A stretch of 64,000 nt of DNA from Pseudomonas silesiensis. Lineage in GTDB: Bacteria; Pseudomonadota; Gammaproteobacteria; Pseudomonadales; Pseudomonadaceae. Made by a program: the position numbers and the translations under genes. The stretch's first letter is position 1. Each line of letters begins with the position of its first letter. Positions 1-8,055 of this stretch are shown here, piece by piece. The DNA is taken from contig NZ_CP014870.1 of assembly GCF_001661075.1 (NCBI RefSeq), positions 6,663,501-6,727,500 of the forward strand, given 5' to 3'. Below the pieces are notes generated by a model. The model did no database searches. It saw only the letters and a list, made by a program, of their open reading frames with translations, and had not been told where the DNA came from.

Positions 1-363
1 GTGCCACTTGTCCATTTTCTTGTCGCCTGTCATGTCGCCTGGCTTCTTGTCTTGAACGAAGTAGTACAGCGGCTTGCCATCGAACGCCCACTGCATCGTG
101 CCATCGTCACGCTTGATGATGGACCACTTGCCTTCAGCCTTGTCGGCCTCGGTGGCTTTCAGCGGTGGCCAGTTTTCTGCGCACTTGCCGGTGCAAGCCG
201 ACTTGCCGCCCGCGTCGTTGTCGAAGGTGTACAAGGTCATGCCCTTGTGGTCGGTCATCATGCCGCCTTTAACCATGCCCGGGTCGGCGGCGAAGGCCAT
301 TGTCGGCAGCGTTAGCGCAGCAGTGACCAGCAATGCCTTCCAGGATTTAGCGATGTGCTTCAT
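1..363 (-). CDS. COG4315-family secreted repeat lipoprotein (3' part outside the window)
   Basis: The minus strand reads from an ATG at 361-363 with a signal peptide (KSWKALLVTAALTLPTMAFA) and then the typical COG4315 pattern: GMTLYTFDNDAGGKSACTGKCAENWPP, later WAFDGKPLYYFVQDKKPGDMTGD. The two-Cys CTGKC motif and Y-x-F/Y-x-x-D units define this family of small periplasmic proteins of unknown function. The C-terminus lies beyond position 1. It is divergent from phoB, so the intergenic region 364-515 holds both promoters. Family assignment is firm; function is unknown. Confidence 0.85.
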   Translation of the reverse strand, partial: MKHIAKSWKALLVTAALTLPTMAFAADPGMVKGGMMTDHKGMTLYTFDNDAGGKSACTGKCAENWPPLKATEADKAEGKWSIIKRDDGTMQWAFDGKPLYYFVQDKKPGDMTGDKKMDKWH

Positions 364-444
364 GGAAACCTTCCTTTTGTGGTTGTCAGGATTCGGACTT
401 AGAGCTTAGTCCAGGTTCATGACAATCGCCGGGCGACTAAAATA

Positions 445-462
445 CTGTCACACGACTGCAAT
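445..462 (+). promoter_or_regulatory. Pho box upstream of phoB
   Basis: CTGTCAC-ACGA-CTGCAAT matches the PhoB consensus CTGTNAT-N4-CTGTNAT with two mismatches. It lies 54 bp before the phoB start, as expected for PhoB autoregulation. It could also serve the divergent COG4315 gene. Confidence 0.65.
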
Positions 463-515
463 AATTCCGTTATCTAATGCGGCGCAAGACAGTTAAATGA
501 CAAGAGGATTAACGC

Positions 516-1205
516 ATGGTTGGCAGGAGCATTCTGATCGTCGACGACGAAGCACCCATTCGCGAGATGATCGCCGTTGCGTTGGAAATGGCCGGCTACG
601 ATTGCATGGAGGCGGAGAACTCGCAGCAAGCCCATGCGATCATCGTCGACCGCAAGCCGGATCTGATTCTGCTGGACTGGATGCTGCCGGGCACGTCCGG
701 TATCGAGCTGGCCCGACGCCTCAAGCGCGATGAGCTGACCGGGGACATCCCGATCATCATGCTCACCGCCAAGGGCGAAGAGGACAACAAGATCCAGGGC
801 CTGGAAGTCGGCGCCGACGACTACATCACCAAACCCTTTTCCCCGCGCGAGCTGGTGGCGCGCCTCAAGGCCGTGTTGCGCCGTGCCGGGCCTACCGACG
901 GTGAAGGGCCAATCGAAATCGGCGGCCTGCTGCTGGACCCGATCAGCCACCGCGTGACCATCGACGGCAAACCTGCCGAGATGGGCCCGACCGAATACCG
1001 TCTGCTGCAGTTTTTCATGACTCACCAGGAACGTGCCTACACCCGCGGTCAATTGCTGGACCAGGTCTGGGGCGGCAACGTCTACGTCGAAGAGCGCACC
1101 GTCGACGTGCACATCCGCCGCCTGCGCAAAGCCCTCGGCGATGCCTACGAAAATCTGGTACAAACCGTGCGCGGCACCGGCTACCGGTTTTCTACCAAAG
1201 CCTGA
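516..1205 (+). CDS. phoB: phosphate regulon response regulator PhoB
   Basis: OmpR/PhoB-type transcriptional activator of the phosphate-starvation response, 229 aa, the usual length. The receiver domain (about 1-125) shows the acidic pair D10/D11, the phosphorylatable D54 (LLDWMLPG) and the switch lysine in YITKPFSP. The C-terminal winged helix (about 130-229) ends in the recognition segment [15 protein letters not shown] and the RGTGYRF hairpin. A purine-rich RBS (AGAGGA) precedes the ATG. It is followed after 44 bp by its histidine kinase gene, and a Pho box lies upstream, so the pair is probably autoregulated. The sequence is nearly identical to Pseudomonas PhoB as I remember it. Confidence 0.98.
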   Translation: MVGRSILIVDDEAPIREMIAVALEMAGYDCMEAENSQQAHAIIVDRKPDLILLDWMLPGTSGIELARRLKRDELTGDIPIIMLTAKGEEDNKIQGLEVGADDYITKPFSPRELVARLKAVLRRAGPTDGEGPIEIGGLLLDPISHRVTIDGKPAEMGPTEYRLLQFFMTHQERAYTRGQLLDQVWGGNVYVEERTVDVHIRRLRKALGDAYENLVQTVRGTGYRFSTKA

Positions 1206-1249
1206 TACGGACTGTTCCCGCCCGACAAGCTGACAAGGACGCGCTTTAA

Positions 1250-2572
1250 GTGAACCAAAACTGGCATGGCACTCTGATCCGCCACATGCTGCTGCTGGTC
1301 ACCGCCTGCCTGGTGGTCGGCCTGATATCCGGCTATTACGGCTGGAGCCTCGCCGCGGGCCTGGGCCTGTACCTGGCCTGGACCCTCAAGCAACTGCTGC
1401 GTCTGCACGAATGGCTGCGCCTGCACAAACCCGACGAAGCGCCTCCCGACGGCTATGGCCTGTGGGGTGAAGTGTTCGACAGCATCTACCACCTGCAACG
1501 CCGCGACCAACGGGTTCGCGGTCGCCTGCAAGCGGTGATCGACCGGGTCCAGGAATCCACCGCCGCATTGAAAGACGCGGTGATCATGCTCGACAGCGAC
1601 GGCAACCTCGAATGGTGGAACCGCGCCGCCGAAACACTGCTCGGCCTCAAGACGCCACAGGACAGCGGTCAGCCGGTGACCAACCTGGTGCGCCATCCAC
1701 GCTTCAAGGAATACTTCGAGCAGGACAGCTACGCCGAGCCGCTGGAAATCCCTTCACCGATCAACGATCGCCTGCGCATCCAGCTGTACATCACCCGCTA
1801 CGGCAACAACGAACACCTGATGCTGGTGCGCGACGTCACACGCATTCATCAGCTTGAGCAAATGCGCAAAGACTTCATCGCCAACGTCTCCCACGAGCTG
1901 CGCACGCCTCTGACTGTAATCTGCGGTTACCTGGAAACCCTGCTCGACAATGTCGAGGACGTGAACCCGCGCTGGACCCGCGCCTTGCAGCAAATGCAGC
2001 AGCAAGGCGGGCGCATGCAGACCTTGCTCAACGACTTGTTGCTGCTGGCCAAGCTGGAAGCCACTGATTACCCGTCGGATAACCAGCCGGTGGCCATCGA
2101 CGGCTTGCTGCAATCGATCAAAAGCGATGCTCAACAGCTGTCGGGCCAGAAAAACCAGAGCATCACCCTGGAAGCCGACCCGACCATTTTGCTCAAGGGC
2201 AGCGAAGCCGAATTGCGCAGCGCGTTTTCCAATCTGGTGTTCAACGCGGTGAAATACACCCCGGCCGAAGGCAATATCCGCATTCGCTGGTGGGGCGATG
2301 AGCAAGGCGCGCACCTGAGCGTGCAGGATTCCGGGATGGGCATCGACAGCAAACACCTGCCGCGCCTCACCGAACGTTTCTACCGCGTCGACTCCAGCCG
2401 CAACTCCAACACCGGCGGCACCGGGCTCGGGCTGGCCATCGTCAAACACGTGCTGCTGCGTCATCGGGCGCGGATGGAAATCAGCAGCGTGCCGGGCCAT
2501 GGCAGCACCTTTACTTGCCATTTTGCGCCGGCCCAGGTCAGCAAATCCCTGGTCATCAGCGCCGCCGACTGA
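1250..2572 (+). CDS. phoR: phosphate regulon sensor histidine kinase PhoR
   Basis: Membrane-bound sensor kinase, 440 aa, that phosphorylates PhoB under phosphate limitation under control of PstSCAB and PhoU. Two hydrophobic segments (about 12-45) with almost no periplasmic loop fit PhoR, which does not bind phosphate directly. A PAS domain (about 95-200) is followed by HisKA with the phospho-acceptor H215 in VSHELRTPLTVI, then the ATPase boxes NLVFNAVKYTP (N), DSGMGI (G1) and GTGLGLAIVKH (G2). The start is GTG, preceded by AAGGAC. Confidence 0.97.
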   Translation: MNQNWHGTLIRHMLLLVTACLVVGLISGYYGWSLAAGLGLYLAWTLKQLLRLHEWLRLHKPDEAPPDGYGLWGEVFDSIYHLQRRDQRVRGRLQAVIDRVQESTAALKDAVIMLDSDGNLEWWNRAAETLLGLKTPQDSGQPVTNLVRHPRFKEYFEQDSYAEPLEIPSPINDRLRIQLYITRYGNNEHLMLVRDVTRIHQLEQMRKDFIANVSHELRTPLTVICGYLETLLDNVEDVNPRWTRALQQMQQQGGRMQTLLNDLLLLAKLEATDYPSDNQPVAIDGLLQSIKSDAQQLSGQKNQSITLEADPTILLKGSEAELRSAFSNLVFNAVKYTPAEGNIRIRWWGDEQGAHLSVQDSGMGIDSKHLPRLTERFYRVDSSRNSNTGGTGLGLAIVKHVLLRHRARMEISSVPGHGSTFTCHFAPAQVSKSLVISAAD

Positions 2573-2695
2573 TACCGGCCAGCACGCGCCACTAGGCAAT
2601 CGCCCGGTCAGCCGCTACATTGGCTGACTTGTGCCTGCCCTTCAGGCACCGCATTCCCCCCTTTTTTGAATACACGGAACCCGCAAAACTCCATC

Positions 2696-4036
2696 ATGGA
2701 CCCATCCCCTGGCTTGACCCTCGCGACACTCTTCGCCGATTTCGGCATGATTCTTTTTGCTCTGATCCTGGTTTTGCTCAACGGCTTTTTCGTTGCGGCG
2801 GAATTCGCCATGGTCAAACTGCGCTCGACCCGGGTCGAGGCCATCGCTGAAAAGAACGGCTGGCGCGGACACATCCTGCGCACCGTGCACAGTCAGCTCG
2901 ATGCTTACCTCTCGGCTTGCCAACTGGGTATCACCCTCGCCTCCCTGGGCCTTGGCTGGGTCGGCGAGCCCGCGTTCGCCCACATTCTCGAGCCGGTACT
3001 GAGCGCTGTTGGCGTGGAGTCTGCGGAAGTGGTCAAGGGCGTCTCGTTCTTCACCGCGTTCTTCATCATTTCGTACCTGCACATCGTGGTCGGCGAACTG
3101 GCGCCGAAATCCTGGGCCATCCGCAAACCCGAACTGCTGTCGCTGTGGACCGCCGTGCCGCTGTACCTGTTCTACTGGGCCATGTACCCGGCGATTTACT
3201 TGCTCAACGCCAGCGCCAACACGATCCTGCGGATCGCCGGCCAGGGCGAGCCTGGCCCGCACCATGAGCACCATTACAGCCGCGAAGAACTGAAGCTGAT
3301 CCTGCACTCCAGCCGTGGCCAGGACCCGAGCGACCAAGGCATGCGCGTCCTGGCGTCGGCAGTGGAAATGGGCGAGCTGGAAGTGGTCGACTGGGCCAAC
3401 TCCCGGGAAGACCTGGTGACACTGGAGTTCAACGCGCCGCTCAAGGAAATCCTGGCGATGTTCCGTCGCCATAAGTTCAGCCGTTACCCGGTGTACGACA
3501 GCGATCGCCAGGAATTCGTCGGCCTGCTGCACATCAAGGATCTGTTGCTGGAACTGGCGGCCCTGGACCACATTCCCGAGTCGTTCAACCTCGCCGAACT
3601 CACGCGCCCACTGGAGCGTGTGTCGCGCCACCTGCCGTTGTCGCAGTTGCTGGAACAGTTCCGCAAGGGTGGCTCGCACTTCGCCTTGGTCGAAGAAGCG
3701 GATGGCAACATCATCGGCTACCTGACCATGGAAGACGTGCTGGAAGTGCTGGTGGGCGATATTCAGGACGAACATCGCAAGGCGGAGCGCGGGATCCTCG
3801 CGTACCAGCCGGGCAAGCTGCTGGTGCGGGGCGATACGCCGCTGTTCAAGGTCGAGCGCCTGCTGGGCATTGACCTGGACCACATCGAAGCCGAAACCCT
3901 TGCCGGGTTGGTCTACGAAACCCTGAAACGGGTACCGGAAGAGGAAGAAGTGCTGGAAGTCGAAGGTTTGCGGATCATCATCAAGAAGATGAAAGGGCCG
4001 AAGATTGTGTTGGCCAAGGTGTTGATGCTGGATTGA
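2696..4036 (+). CDS. CNNM/CBS-domain membrane protein (HlyC/CorC-YfjD type)
   Basis: 446 aa inner-membrane protein of the CNNM transporter family (PF01595). An N-terminal region of about 200 aa with several hydrophobic segments (FALILVLLNGFFVAAEFAMV opens it) is followed by a CBS pair (about 225-335; HKFSRYPVYDSD, GYLTMEDVLE) and a C-terminal CorC/HlyC domain (about 355-440; FKVERLLGIDLDHIEAETLAGLV). Members are linked to Mg/Co efflux or tolerance, but the substrate here is not visible. ATG 2696 is preferred over an upstream TTG at 2666; neither has a strong RBS. Downstream of phoR on the same strand, as in P. aeruginosa. Confidence 0.9.
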   Translation: MDPSPGLTLATLFADFGMILFALILVLLNGFFVAAEFAMVKLRSTRVEAIAEKNGWRGHILRTVHSQLDAYLSACQLGITLASLGLGWVGEPAFAHILEPVLSAVGVESAEVVKGVSFFTAFFIISYLHIVVGELAPKSWAIRKPELLSLWTAVPLYLFYWAMYPAIYLLNASANTILRIAGQGEPGPHHEHHYSREELKLILHSSRGQDPSDQGMRVLASAVEMGELEVVDWANSREDLVTLEFNAPLKEILAMFRRHKFSRYPVYDSDRQEFVGLLHIKDLLLELAALDHIPESFNLAELTRPLERVSRHLPLSQLLEQFRKGGSHFALVEEADGNIIGYLTMEDVLEVLVGDIQDEHRKAERGILAYQPGKLLVRGDTPLFKVERLLGIDLDHIEAETLAGLVYETLKRVPEEEEVLEVEGLRIIIKKMKGPKIVLAKVLMLD

Positions 4037-4061
4037 TCGACTGATCCGGGTCGGCGTCGCG

Positions 4062-4958
4062 TTATTGCTTGCCCAACGCAAAGTTGGGCAACGCCCCCAC
4101 CGGCTGATTGAACTGGTACGGAATCGACACCAGCCCCATCCCGGTATTGCGTTGCACCACAAAATGCAAATGCGGCCCGCTGCTGTTGCCGGTGTTGCCC
4201 GACAGCGCCAACCCACTCCCCACCCCGACCCGCTGCCCCTCGCGAACGCTCACCGAGCCTTGCTTGAGGTGCAGGTACACGCCCATGGTCCCGTCGTCGT
4301 GCAGCACCCGCACGAAATTGCCCGATGGATCGGTGCCCCGCCCGGTCTGGTTGTTCTCGGTTTTCACCACCACCCCGCCCCGGGCCGCGATGATCGGCGT
4401 GCCCTCAGGCATGGCAATGTCCATGGCGTAGCGGCTCTTGGCACCGAAGTGGCTGTACTGACCATTGGCCCCCTGACTCAAGCGAAACGGCCCGCCACGC
4501 CAGGGCAACGGATAACGATAGGCCATGGCGGCGTCTGAGGGGTCGCCCAGGGAATACTGGAACCTTGGGGTATACGCCAGAGGCCTCCCGGCCTGAGTGG
4601 CCGTAAGCAGCGCCAGGCGAATGCTGCTGCGCGCCGGCATTACCCGGCGGATCGGCCGGCTCGGTGCGCCGCTGACGTTCTTCAACCCGGCGAAGCTCAG
4701 CTCGATCTCGACCGGGGCATACAGGTCATTGCGCACGTAAACGCTGTCCATGCCCTTCTGCTTCTTGATATCGAGGTACACCTGGCGCTCGAGGTGCTCG
4801 ACCATGCGATCGCGAAACACGAACACCTGGGCGCCCTTCGTGGGACGGTCGCTGTAGGAGACCACGCCATTGGCGTCTTTGGACTTGTAGATTGTCATGG
4901 CCACAACCGAGGTGGAGGCCAGGAAAAGACCACAGAAAAACAGCAGGCGCGCGAGCAT
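4062..4958 (-). CDS. M23-family peptidase with N-terminal DUF4124-like region
   Basis: 298 aa secreted protein: signal peptide (LARLLFFCGLFLASTSVVA), a DUF4124-like opening (MTIYKSKDANGVVSYSDRP), a middle beta-rich domain, and a C-terminal LytM/M23 domain (about 170-290). The zinc ligands are visible as H and D in YSHFGAKSRYAMDIAMP and in GPHLHFV. M23 enzymes cleave peptidoglycan cross-links or activate amidases. An in-frame TTG lies two codons upstream; the ATG at 4958 begins the hydrophobic signal. Confidence 0.92.
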   Translation of the reverse strand: MLARLLFFCGLFLASTSVVAMTIYKSKDANGVVSYSDRPTKGAQVFVFRDRMVEHLERQVYLDIKKQKGMDSVYVRNDLYAPVEIELSFAGLKNVSGAPSRPIRRVMPARSSIRLALLTATQAGRPLAYTPRFQYSLGDPSDAAMAYRYPLPWRGGPFRLSQGANGQYSHFGAKSRYAMDIAMPEGTPIIAARGGVVVKTENNQTGRGTDPSGNFVRVLHDDGTMGVYLHLKQGSVSVREGQRVGVGSGLALSGNTGNSSGPHLHFVVQRNTGMGLVSIPYQFNQPVGALPNFALGKQ

Positions 4959-5074
4959 GGGCAAGAATCTATCGAGTAAGGCCTGGGGGATGAGCCTAGC
5001 AGCTGCAATGGACCCGGGTAGTGGGCAGATGTTTCAAAATGGGCAGCCCGACGGATGTGTGGTGTATGTGCCGG

Positions 5075-5174
5075 CCCCTTCGCGAGCAAGCTCGCTCCCA
5101 CATTTGACCGGGGTCGGTCCATATTAACTGATCGACACATAACCAATGTGGGAGCGAGCTTGCTCGCGAAGGGG
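5075..5174. repeat. REP inverted pair
   Basis: Two 30-bp arms, 5075-5104 and 5145-5174, are exact reverse complements, with core GGGAGCGAGCTTGCTCGCGA. Between them lies a 40-bp spacer. This is the REPIN arrangement common in P. fluorescens genomes. It sits between two minus-strand genes. Confidence 0.9.
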
Positions 5175-5191
5175 CCTGACAGGCGACGACA

Positions 5192-6103
5192 TTACGCGCC
5201 TGGTATGAACTGCTTATGCACCGTCCCACGCGCAATCAACCGCGAGATGTAATCCAGCTTCTGCGCATCCTGATCGACAAAGCGAAACGTCAGTTGCAAC
5301 CATTCACTGTCGGGCTTCTGCTCATGGGCGACGATGGCGTGCAGGTAGCCGTTAAGGCGGGCCGTCTCGGCGTTGTCGCCCTGTTCCAGATCGAGCACGG
5401 CACTGTCGAGAATCTGCGGCAGGGTGTCGGTACGCTTGACCACCAGCAATGCTTCCCTGAGGCTCAAGGCCTTGATCACACACTGCGCAATGCCATTGGG
5501 TAAACGCAGTTGGCCCTGGCCGCGACTGCTGCCGGCTCCCGAAGACGCTGGCGCCTTGACCGGCGGGCTGTTGAGCAAGCCGCGAGACGCTGCGGTCGGC
5601 GCAACCCGCGCCGCTGCGACGGCAGATGGCGCGGCCAGGCCGCCCGTCAATACATTCAGGGAATCATTACCGAAGCCCGTGTTCATTTTGGCCGGCACGC
5701 TGTTCATCAGGGTATCGAGCTTGCCGACCTTGTTCAGAGCCTGCTTGACCTTGGTCACCAACTGCTCGTTGGTGAAGGGTTTGCTGACGTAACCGGAAAC
5801 GCCGGCCTGGATCGCCTGGACGACGTTCTCCTTGTCGCCACGGCTGGTCACCATCACGAATGGCAGGGTCTTGAGGGTGTCCTGCTCGCGGCACCAGGTC
5901 AGCAGTTCCAGGCCAGACATTTCCGGCATTTCCCAGTCGCACAACACGAGGTCGAACGCCTCCCGTGACAGCAAGGACTGAGCTTTCCTGCCGTTGACCG
6001 CTTCTTCGATGCGGATGCCCGGGAAGTAGTTGCGCAGGCACTTCTTCACCAGGTCACGAATGAACGACGCGTCGTCCACCACCAACACACTGACCTTACT
6101 CAT
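5192..6103 (-). CDS. orphan response regulator with C-terminal PilZ-like domain
   Basis: 303 aa. The receiver domain (1-125) has D10/D11, phospho-acceptor D56 in LVLCDWEMPE, and K in GYVSKPFTN. An Ala/Pro/Gly-rich linker (about 150-200) leads to a C-terminal domain (about 205-300; LRLPNGIAQCVIKALSLREALLVV, WLQLTFRFVDQDAQKLDYISRLI) whose end resembles PilZ domains, but no RxxxR c-di-GMP motif is obvious. There is no DNA-binding domain and no kinase gene next to it. It lies between the M23 peptidase and phoU, as in other Pseudomonas. The PilZ call is tentative. Confidence 0.85.
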   Translation of the reverse strand: MSKVSVLVVDDASFIRDLVKKCLRNYFPGIRIEEAVNGRKAQSLLSREAFDLVLCDWEMPEMSGLELLTWCREQDTLKTLPFVMVTSRGDKENVVQAIQAGVSGYVSKPFTNEQLVTKVKQALNKVGKLDTLMNSVPAKMNTGFGNDSLNVLTGGLAAPSAVAAARVAPTAASRGLLNSPPVKAPASSGAGSSRGQGQLRLPNGIAQCVIKALSLREALLVVKRTDTLPQILDSAVLDLEQGDNAETARLNGYLHAIVAHEQKPDSEWLQLTFRFVDQDAQKLDYISRLIARGTVHKQFIPGA

Positions 6104-6130
6104 CCACCCCCCCCTTTAAAAACCGCAAAC

Positions 6131-6158
6131 AAAAACGCCCGGCCAAAGGGCCGGGCGC
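6131..6158 (-). terminator. rho-independent terminator after phoU
   Basis: Stem CGCCCGGCC (6136-6144), loop AAAG, stem GGCCGGGCG (6149-6157). On the minus strand it is followed by five T residues and more T-rich sequence, and it begins 16 bp beyond the phoU stop. It ends the pst-phoU operon. Confidence 0.9.
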
Positions 6159-6173
6159 TTTTCTCGGGTAATC

Positions 6174-6935
6174 TTACTTATCGTCAGCTTTGCCCGGAAC
6201 ATTAGCGGTTTCGCCACTGGTACCTTCAACTTCTTCTTTCATGCGCTTGAGGCCAAGGTGACGCACGTCGGTGCCGCGCACCAGGTAAATCACCAGTTCC
6301 GAGATGTTGCGCGCATGGTCGCCGATCCGTTCCAGCGAACGCAGCACCCAGATAATGCTCAAGACCCGCGAGATAGAGCGCGGGTCTTCCATCATGTAGG
6401 TGGCCAGCTCGCGCAATGCCGTCTTGTATTCGCGGTCGATGATTTTGTCGTACTGCGCCACCGACAACGCCAGGTCGGCGTCGAAACGGGCAAAGGCGTC
6501 CAGTGCGTCGCGAACCATGTTGCGCACCTGGTCACCGATGTGGCGCACTTCGACGTAACCGCGGGGTGCTTCGCCTTCTTCGCACAATTGAATGGCGCGA
6601 CGGGCGATCTTGGTCGCTTCGTCACCGATGCGTTCGAGGTCGATCACCGACTTGGAGATGCTGATGATCAGGCGCAAGTCGGACGCCGCCGGCTGACGAC
6701 GGGCCAGGATGCGCAGGCATTCTTCATCGATGTTGCGTTCCATCTGGTTGATCTGGTCGTCGATCTCGCGAACTTGCTGGGCCAGGCCGGAGTCGGCCTC
6801 GATCAGCGCGGTGACCGCGTCATTAACCTGCTTTTCCACCAGCCCGCCCATGGCCAGGAGATGGCTGCGCACTTCCTCCAGCTCAGCGTTGAACTGCGCA
6901 GAGATGTGATGGGTAAGGCCTTCTTTACTAATCAT
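6174..6935 (-). CDS. phoU: phosphate signalling protein PhoU
   Basis: 253 aa peripheral membrane protein that links the Pst transporter to PhoR and keeps PhoB inactive when phosphate is plentiful. Two three-helix PhoU repeats are visible: the first around ISISKSVIDLERIGDEATKIARRA, the second around SRVLSIIWVLRSLERIGDHARNISELVIYL; each E/D-rich RIGD motif is a metal-cluster ligand region. ATG 6935 is chosen because GGAG lies nine bases upstream and the homologous sequence begins MISKEGLTHHIS. It is the last gene of the pst operon. Confidence 0.97.
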   Translation of the reverse strand: MISKEGLTHHISAQFNAELEEVRSHLLAMGGLVEKQVNDAVTALIEADSGLAQQVREIDDQINQMERNIDEECLRILARRQPAASDLRLIISISKSVIDLERIGDEATKIARRAIQLCEEGEAPRGYVEVRHIGDQVRNMVRDALDAFARFDADLALSVAQYDKIIDREYKTALRELATYMMEDPRSISRVLSIIWVLRSLERIGDHARNISELVIYLVRGTDVRHLGLKRMKEEVEGTSGETANVPGKADDK

Positions 6936-6956
6936 CGGTTTCGCTCCGCGAAAGTT

Positions 6957-6991
6957 GCAAGCTTCAAGCTTCAAGCTGCAAGCTTCAAGCA
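6957..6991. repeat. 7-bp tandem repeat in the pstB-phoU spacer
   Basis: Five consecutive heptamers: GCAAGCT, TCAAGCT, TCAAGCT, GCAAGCT, TCAAGCA. A related inverted copy (GCTTGAAGC...GCTTG) occurs at 7031-7050, so the pstB-phoU intergenic RNA can fold on itself. Confidence 0.8.
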
Positions 6992-7061
6992 GTTATGTAT
7001 AAGTCCCGGTATCGCACGCGTGTTTCTTGCCGCTTGAAGCCTGATGCTTGCGGCCGCCCTG

Positions 7062-7895
7062 CTAGCCGTAACGACCGGTGATGTAATCTTCGGTCTGCTT
7101 CTTCGCCGGATTGGTGAACAGGGTGTCGGTGTCACCGAATTCCACCAGTTTGCCCATGTACATGAACGCTGTGTAGTCGGAAACCCGCGCGGCTTGCTGC
7201 ATGTTGTGGGTCACGATGACAATGGTGAACTTCGATTTCAGTTCGTAGATCAGCTCTTCGACTTTCAATGTGGAGATCGGGTCGAGTGCCGAGCACGGTT
7301 CGTCGAGCAGCAGCACTTCCGGTTCTACGGCGATGGTGCGCGCGATCACCAGACGTTGCTGCTGACCACCGGACAGGCCCAGCGCCGATTCGTGCAGGCG
7401 GTCTTTGACCTCGTCCCAAAGCGCAGCGCCTTTCAACGCCCATTCAACGGCTTCGTCGAGCACGCGTTTCTTGTTGATGCCCTGGATGCGCAGGCCGTAC
7501 ACCACGTTTTCATAGATGGTCTTCGGGAACGGGTTCGGCTTCTGGAACACCATGCCGACGCGACGACGCAGCTCGGCCACGTCTTCGCCCTTGCGGTAGA
7601 TGTTGTTGCCGTACAGGTTGATGGCGCCTTCCACCCGGCAGCCGTCGACCAGGTCGTTCATGCGGTTGAAGGTGCGCAGCAGCGTGGACTTGCCACAGCC
7701 GGACGGGCCGATGAAGGCGGTCACGCGCTGTTTCGGAATGTTCATGCTGACGTCGTATAGCGCTTGTTTATCGCCGTAGAACAGGCTCAGGCCCGGCACT
7801 TCGATGGCTACGGTTTCCTGCTCGAGGCTCAGGCTCTGCTTGTCGCGGCCCAGGGCAGACATGTTGATGCCGTGGGTATGTGCTTCGTGCTGCAT
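7062..7895 (-). CDS. pstB: phosphate ABC transporter ATP-binding protein PstB
   Basis: 277 aa cytoplasmic ATPase of the high-affinity phosphate importer PstSCAB. Walker [11 protein letters not shown]-loop [10 protein letters not shown], signature LSGGQQQR, Walker [15 protein letters not shown] and switch H in VIVTHNMQQ are all intact. The N-terminus has about 30 extra residues before the ABC domain. ATG 7895 has GGGAG just upstream. It follows pstA after 160 bp that contain a REP pair. Confidence 0.97.
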   Translation of the reverse strand: MQHEAHTHGINMSALGRDKQSLSLEQETVAIEVPGLSLFYGDKQALYDVSMNIPKQRVTAFIGPSGCGKSTLLRTFNRMNDLVDGCRVEGAINLYGNNIYRKGEDVAELRRRVGMVFQKPNPFPKTIYENVVYGLRIQGINKKRVLDEAVEWALKGAALWDEVKDRLHESALGLSGGQQQRLVIARTIAVEPEVLLLDEPCSALDPISTLKVEELIYELKSKFTIVIVTHNMQQAARVSDYTAFMYMGKLVEFGDTDTLFTNPAKKQTEDYITGRYG

Positions 7896-7971
7896 GGGAG
7901 GCTCCCTGTGCTGACAAATTCGGTTTGGTTGGCCGCGGGCCTCACAAAAATGGGCCTGCGGTATCGCCGCC

Positions 7972-8043
7972 CCTGTAGGAGCCAGGCTTGCCGGCGAAGA
8001 CGTCCATGAAATCGCTTTCGCCGGCAAGCCTGGCTCCTACAGG
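7972..8043. repeat. REP inverted pair inside the pst operon
   Basis: 27-bp perfect arms, 7972-7998 and 8017-8043 (core TAGGAGCCAGGCTTGCCGGCGAA), separated by only 18 bp. It lies between pstA and pstB on the same transcript, so it should form a strong mRNA hairpin. Confidence 0.9.
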
Positions 8044-8055
8044 GAGCGGCGGCGA

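Noticed and set aside
2642-4216. Open frame of 524 codons opposite the CNNM gene
   Set aside because: Low-complexity Gln/His/Arg-rich shadow of a well-supported gene.
5075-5174. CRISPR repeats
   Set aside because: The repeats here and elsewhere are inverted pairs in isolated gaps, without regular spacers or cas genes.
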